Source: Planctomycetota bacterium
GTDB lineage: Bacteria > Planctomycetota > UBA8742 > UBA2392
Length of the DNA stretch: 64,000 nucleotides
Direction: 5' to 3'
Assembly (NCBI GenBank): GCA_020638675.1
Contig: JACKID010000004.1
Span: forward strand, 1 to 64,000
Shown here: positions 62,816-64,000 of the stretch, piece by piece
Numbering within the stretch: the stretch's first letter is position 1
How the letters are laid out: the number at the start of each line of letters is the position of its first letter
Made by a program: the position numbers and the translations under genes
The notes under the pieces: model-generated
What the model was told of the DNA's origin: nothing
Databases searched by the model: none
The model's input: the letters and a program-made list of their open reading frames with translations, nothing else

Positions 62816-63715
62816 ATGAAACGCGTTCTCGCGCTGGCCGCATTCCTCGGTTTCTTTGCTTTCTCGGGCGTGGCCTACGCCCAGGAGATGGGTGACGGCG
62901 AAGGCGGCTCGGACACAGAGCAGCCCAAGAAGGATGACGAGGCCAAGCCGGACAAAACCGACAAGAAGGCCGACAAGGAAGCCAAGCGCGCCGACCGCCC
63001 GGCAAAGGGCGCCGACCGCCGCTCGTACCAGGAACTCGGCCGCGTGCTGCGCGAGAAGGACGCCGACCGCGACAACAAGCTCAGCAAGGACGAGCTTGGC
63101 GACGACGAGCTGTTCACGACGCTCGACAAGGACGAAGACGGCTTCGTCACGTTGCAGGAAATGATCGCCAACAAGGACGCGGTCATCGAAAGCGCGGAGA
63201 AGCACGCCAAGGAAGTCGTGAAGGAAGAGTTCTCGATCCTCGACCGCGACGACAGCGGCAAGCTCAGCAAATCCGAACTCGGCGACGACTTCGCGAAGCT
63301 GCTCGAAACCGGCGACACCGACAAAGACGGCGAGCTGAACCTCGAGGAGTTCACGGCCGCACGCAACGCGACCGACAAGGGTCGCGGCGGCGAAGACCGC
63401 CCGGGTGCGGGCCGCGACCCGATCGCCGAGATGGACAAGGACAACGACGGCAAGGTCAGCAAGGAAGAAGCAGGCCCGCGCCTGAAGGAGTACTTCGACC
63501 GCGTCGACAAGGACGGCGACGGCTTCATCACGAAGGAAGAGTTCGAGGCCATGCGCGGCGCGGGTAAGCGCGGCGAACGCATGCGCAAGGGCGCTGACAA
63601 GGCCCCCGAAGGCGAAAAGAAGGAAGGCGACAAACCCGCCGAGCCGGAAAAGAAGAGCGACGGCGAGAAGAAAGAAGGCGAAAAGAAGGACGGCGAAAAG
63701 GAAGAGGAGTTCTAG
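62816..63715 (+). CDS. Exported EF-hand protein with six calcium-binding loops
   Basis: ATG 62816 with AAGGAG upstream gives 299 residues with a signal peptide (cleavage at AYA-QE). Six EF-hand loops start at residues 82, 104, 143, 167, 207 and 231, mostly with D-x-D-x-D/S-G and Glu in position 12. The termini are extremely rich in Lys, Glu, Asp and Ala/Pro. It is likely a periplasmic calcium-binding protein; partner unknown. Confidence 0.88.
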   Translation: MKRVLALAAFLGFFAFSGVAYAQEMGDGEGGSDTEQPKKDDEAKPDKTDKKADKEAKRADRPAKGADRRSYQELGRVLREKDADRDNKLSKDELGDDELFTTLDKDEDGFVTLQEMIANKDAVIESAEKHAKEVVKEEFSILDRDDSGKLSKSELGDDFAKLLETGDTDKDGELNLEEFTAARNATDKGRGGEDRPGAGRDPIAEMDKDNDGKVSKEEAGPRLKEYFDRVDKDGDGFITKEEFEAMRGAGKRGERMRKGADKAPEGEKKEGDKPAEPEKKSDGEKKEGEKKDGEKEEEF

Positions 63716-63737
63716 TCGCCAAAGTCAGGAAATCGCA

Positions 63738-63767
63738 CCGGGCGGCCTTGGCCGCCCGGTTTATTTT
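63738..63767. terminator. Terminator between convergent genes
   Basis: Perfect ten-base stem CCGGGCGGCC (63738-63747) and GGCCGCCCGG (63750-63759), followed by TTTATTTT. The T-tract overlaps the stop of the convergent gene. Confidence 0.9.
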
Positions 63768-64000
63768 GCGACGAGCGTGACGTGACTGATCAGCCCGTCG
63801 CGCACCCGGTAGATCGCTACCGCATTTCGGCGCTTGTTGTCGGCACGCCCGATCACTTCTTCGTCGTCGATCACCCAGTCCGCGGCCGTGATGCGCTTGG
63901 TGATGATGGCCATCTGGTTCGGGTTGTTGCGAAACAGCGGGCCGTACACTTCGCGCAGCTGGGCGATCCCGTCACACAGGACCTTGCCGCTGCCGTCCAC
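63761..64000 (-). CDS. SnoaL/NTF2-like protein, 3' part (gene runs off the window)
   Basis: Only the last 80 codons are in the window; the frame stays open to base 64000. The SGKVLCDGIAQLREVYGPLFR, ITKRITAADWVIDDE and AVAIYRVRDGLISHVTL pattern matches the SnoaL-like/nuclear-transport-factor-2 fold, as in steroid isomerase-type enzymes. No active-site residue can be assigned from this part. Confidence 0.7.
   Translation of the reverse strand: MDGSGKVLCDGIAQLREVYGPLFRNNPNQMAIITKRITAADWVIDDEEVIGRADNKRRNAVAIYRVRDGLISHVTLVAK

Overview
The window is high-GC DNA (very GC-rich third codon positions on both strands) from a free-living bacterium with an outer membrane. Two large Ser/Thr protein kinases carrying extra sensory domains, a HEAT-repeat protein, several lipoproteins and cytochromes, an exported caspase-like protease, planctomycete-style DUF4139 proteins, and surface proteins with a Cys/membrane-helix/Arg tail together suggest an uncultured Planctomycetota member. 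Myxococcota or a related lineage is the main alternative. No rRNA, CRISPR array, insertion sequence, integrase or prophage gene was seen. One tRNA gene (Arg, anticodon CCG) is present. Genes are densely packed and no gap without a gene exceeds about 300 bases.

Layout. 1-5948 (mostly +): end of a surface protein, a GmhB-like phosphatase, a thioredoxin lipoprotein, and a kinase fused to an FGE-sulfatase-type domain. 5949-13344: type II NADH dehydrogenase, SEC-C protein, TldD protease, DUF2750 protein, a large inverted repeat, a second surface protein, a DUF4261-like protein, an F420/NADP reductase-like enzyme and a DUF2892 protein. 13475-14807: exported caspase with two Tudor-like domains plus a coiled-coil partner. 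14808-24843 (mostly -): PepSY/MsrP-like redox pair, threonine synthase, HEAT protein, HECTH metalloprotease-like protein, VOC protein, lipoprotein, 1-Cys peroxiredoxin and ribosomal proteins L27 and L21. 25045-38136 (mostly +): di-heme cytochrome c, lysyl-tRNA synthetase, giant FtsX-like permease, Ogt, acyltransferase, carboxypeptidase-regulatory-like protein, RluC/RluD-type pseudouridine synthase, LCAT-like lipoprotein and PurA. 38140-46189: lipoprotein, NIL-domain protein, tRNA-Arg with a perfect hairpin and a STAS gene, TetR/oxidoreductase divergent pair with a twin palindromic operator, zinc-ribbon membrane protein, and a thioredoxin-cytochrome-copper monooxygenase fusion. 46368-53842: DegT aminotransferase, a 1597-residue kinase with a 54-residue helical repeat and WD40 propeller, and a Cys/Met PLP enzyme. 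54425-59529: a four-gene tandem operon of exported DUF4139-type proteins. 59536-64000: an orphan N6-adenine methyltransferase overlapping an exported protein built of 23-residue repeats, a CPTS thioredoxin-like protein, a six-EF-hand exported protein and the end of a SnoaL-like gene.

How it fits together. Housekeeping genes (lysS, thrC, purA, rplU-rpmA, rlu, ogt) are interspersed with a rich envelope inventory: two signalling kinases, lipoproteins, exported repeat proteins and periplasmic redox enzymes. The most unusual loci are the DUF4139 operon, the caspase-Tudor/coiled-coil pair, the two in-register protein repeats (54 and 23 residues), and the tRNA-hairpin-STAS junction. Functions of these are inferences from domain layout only.
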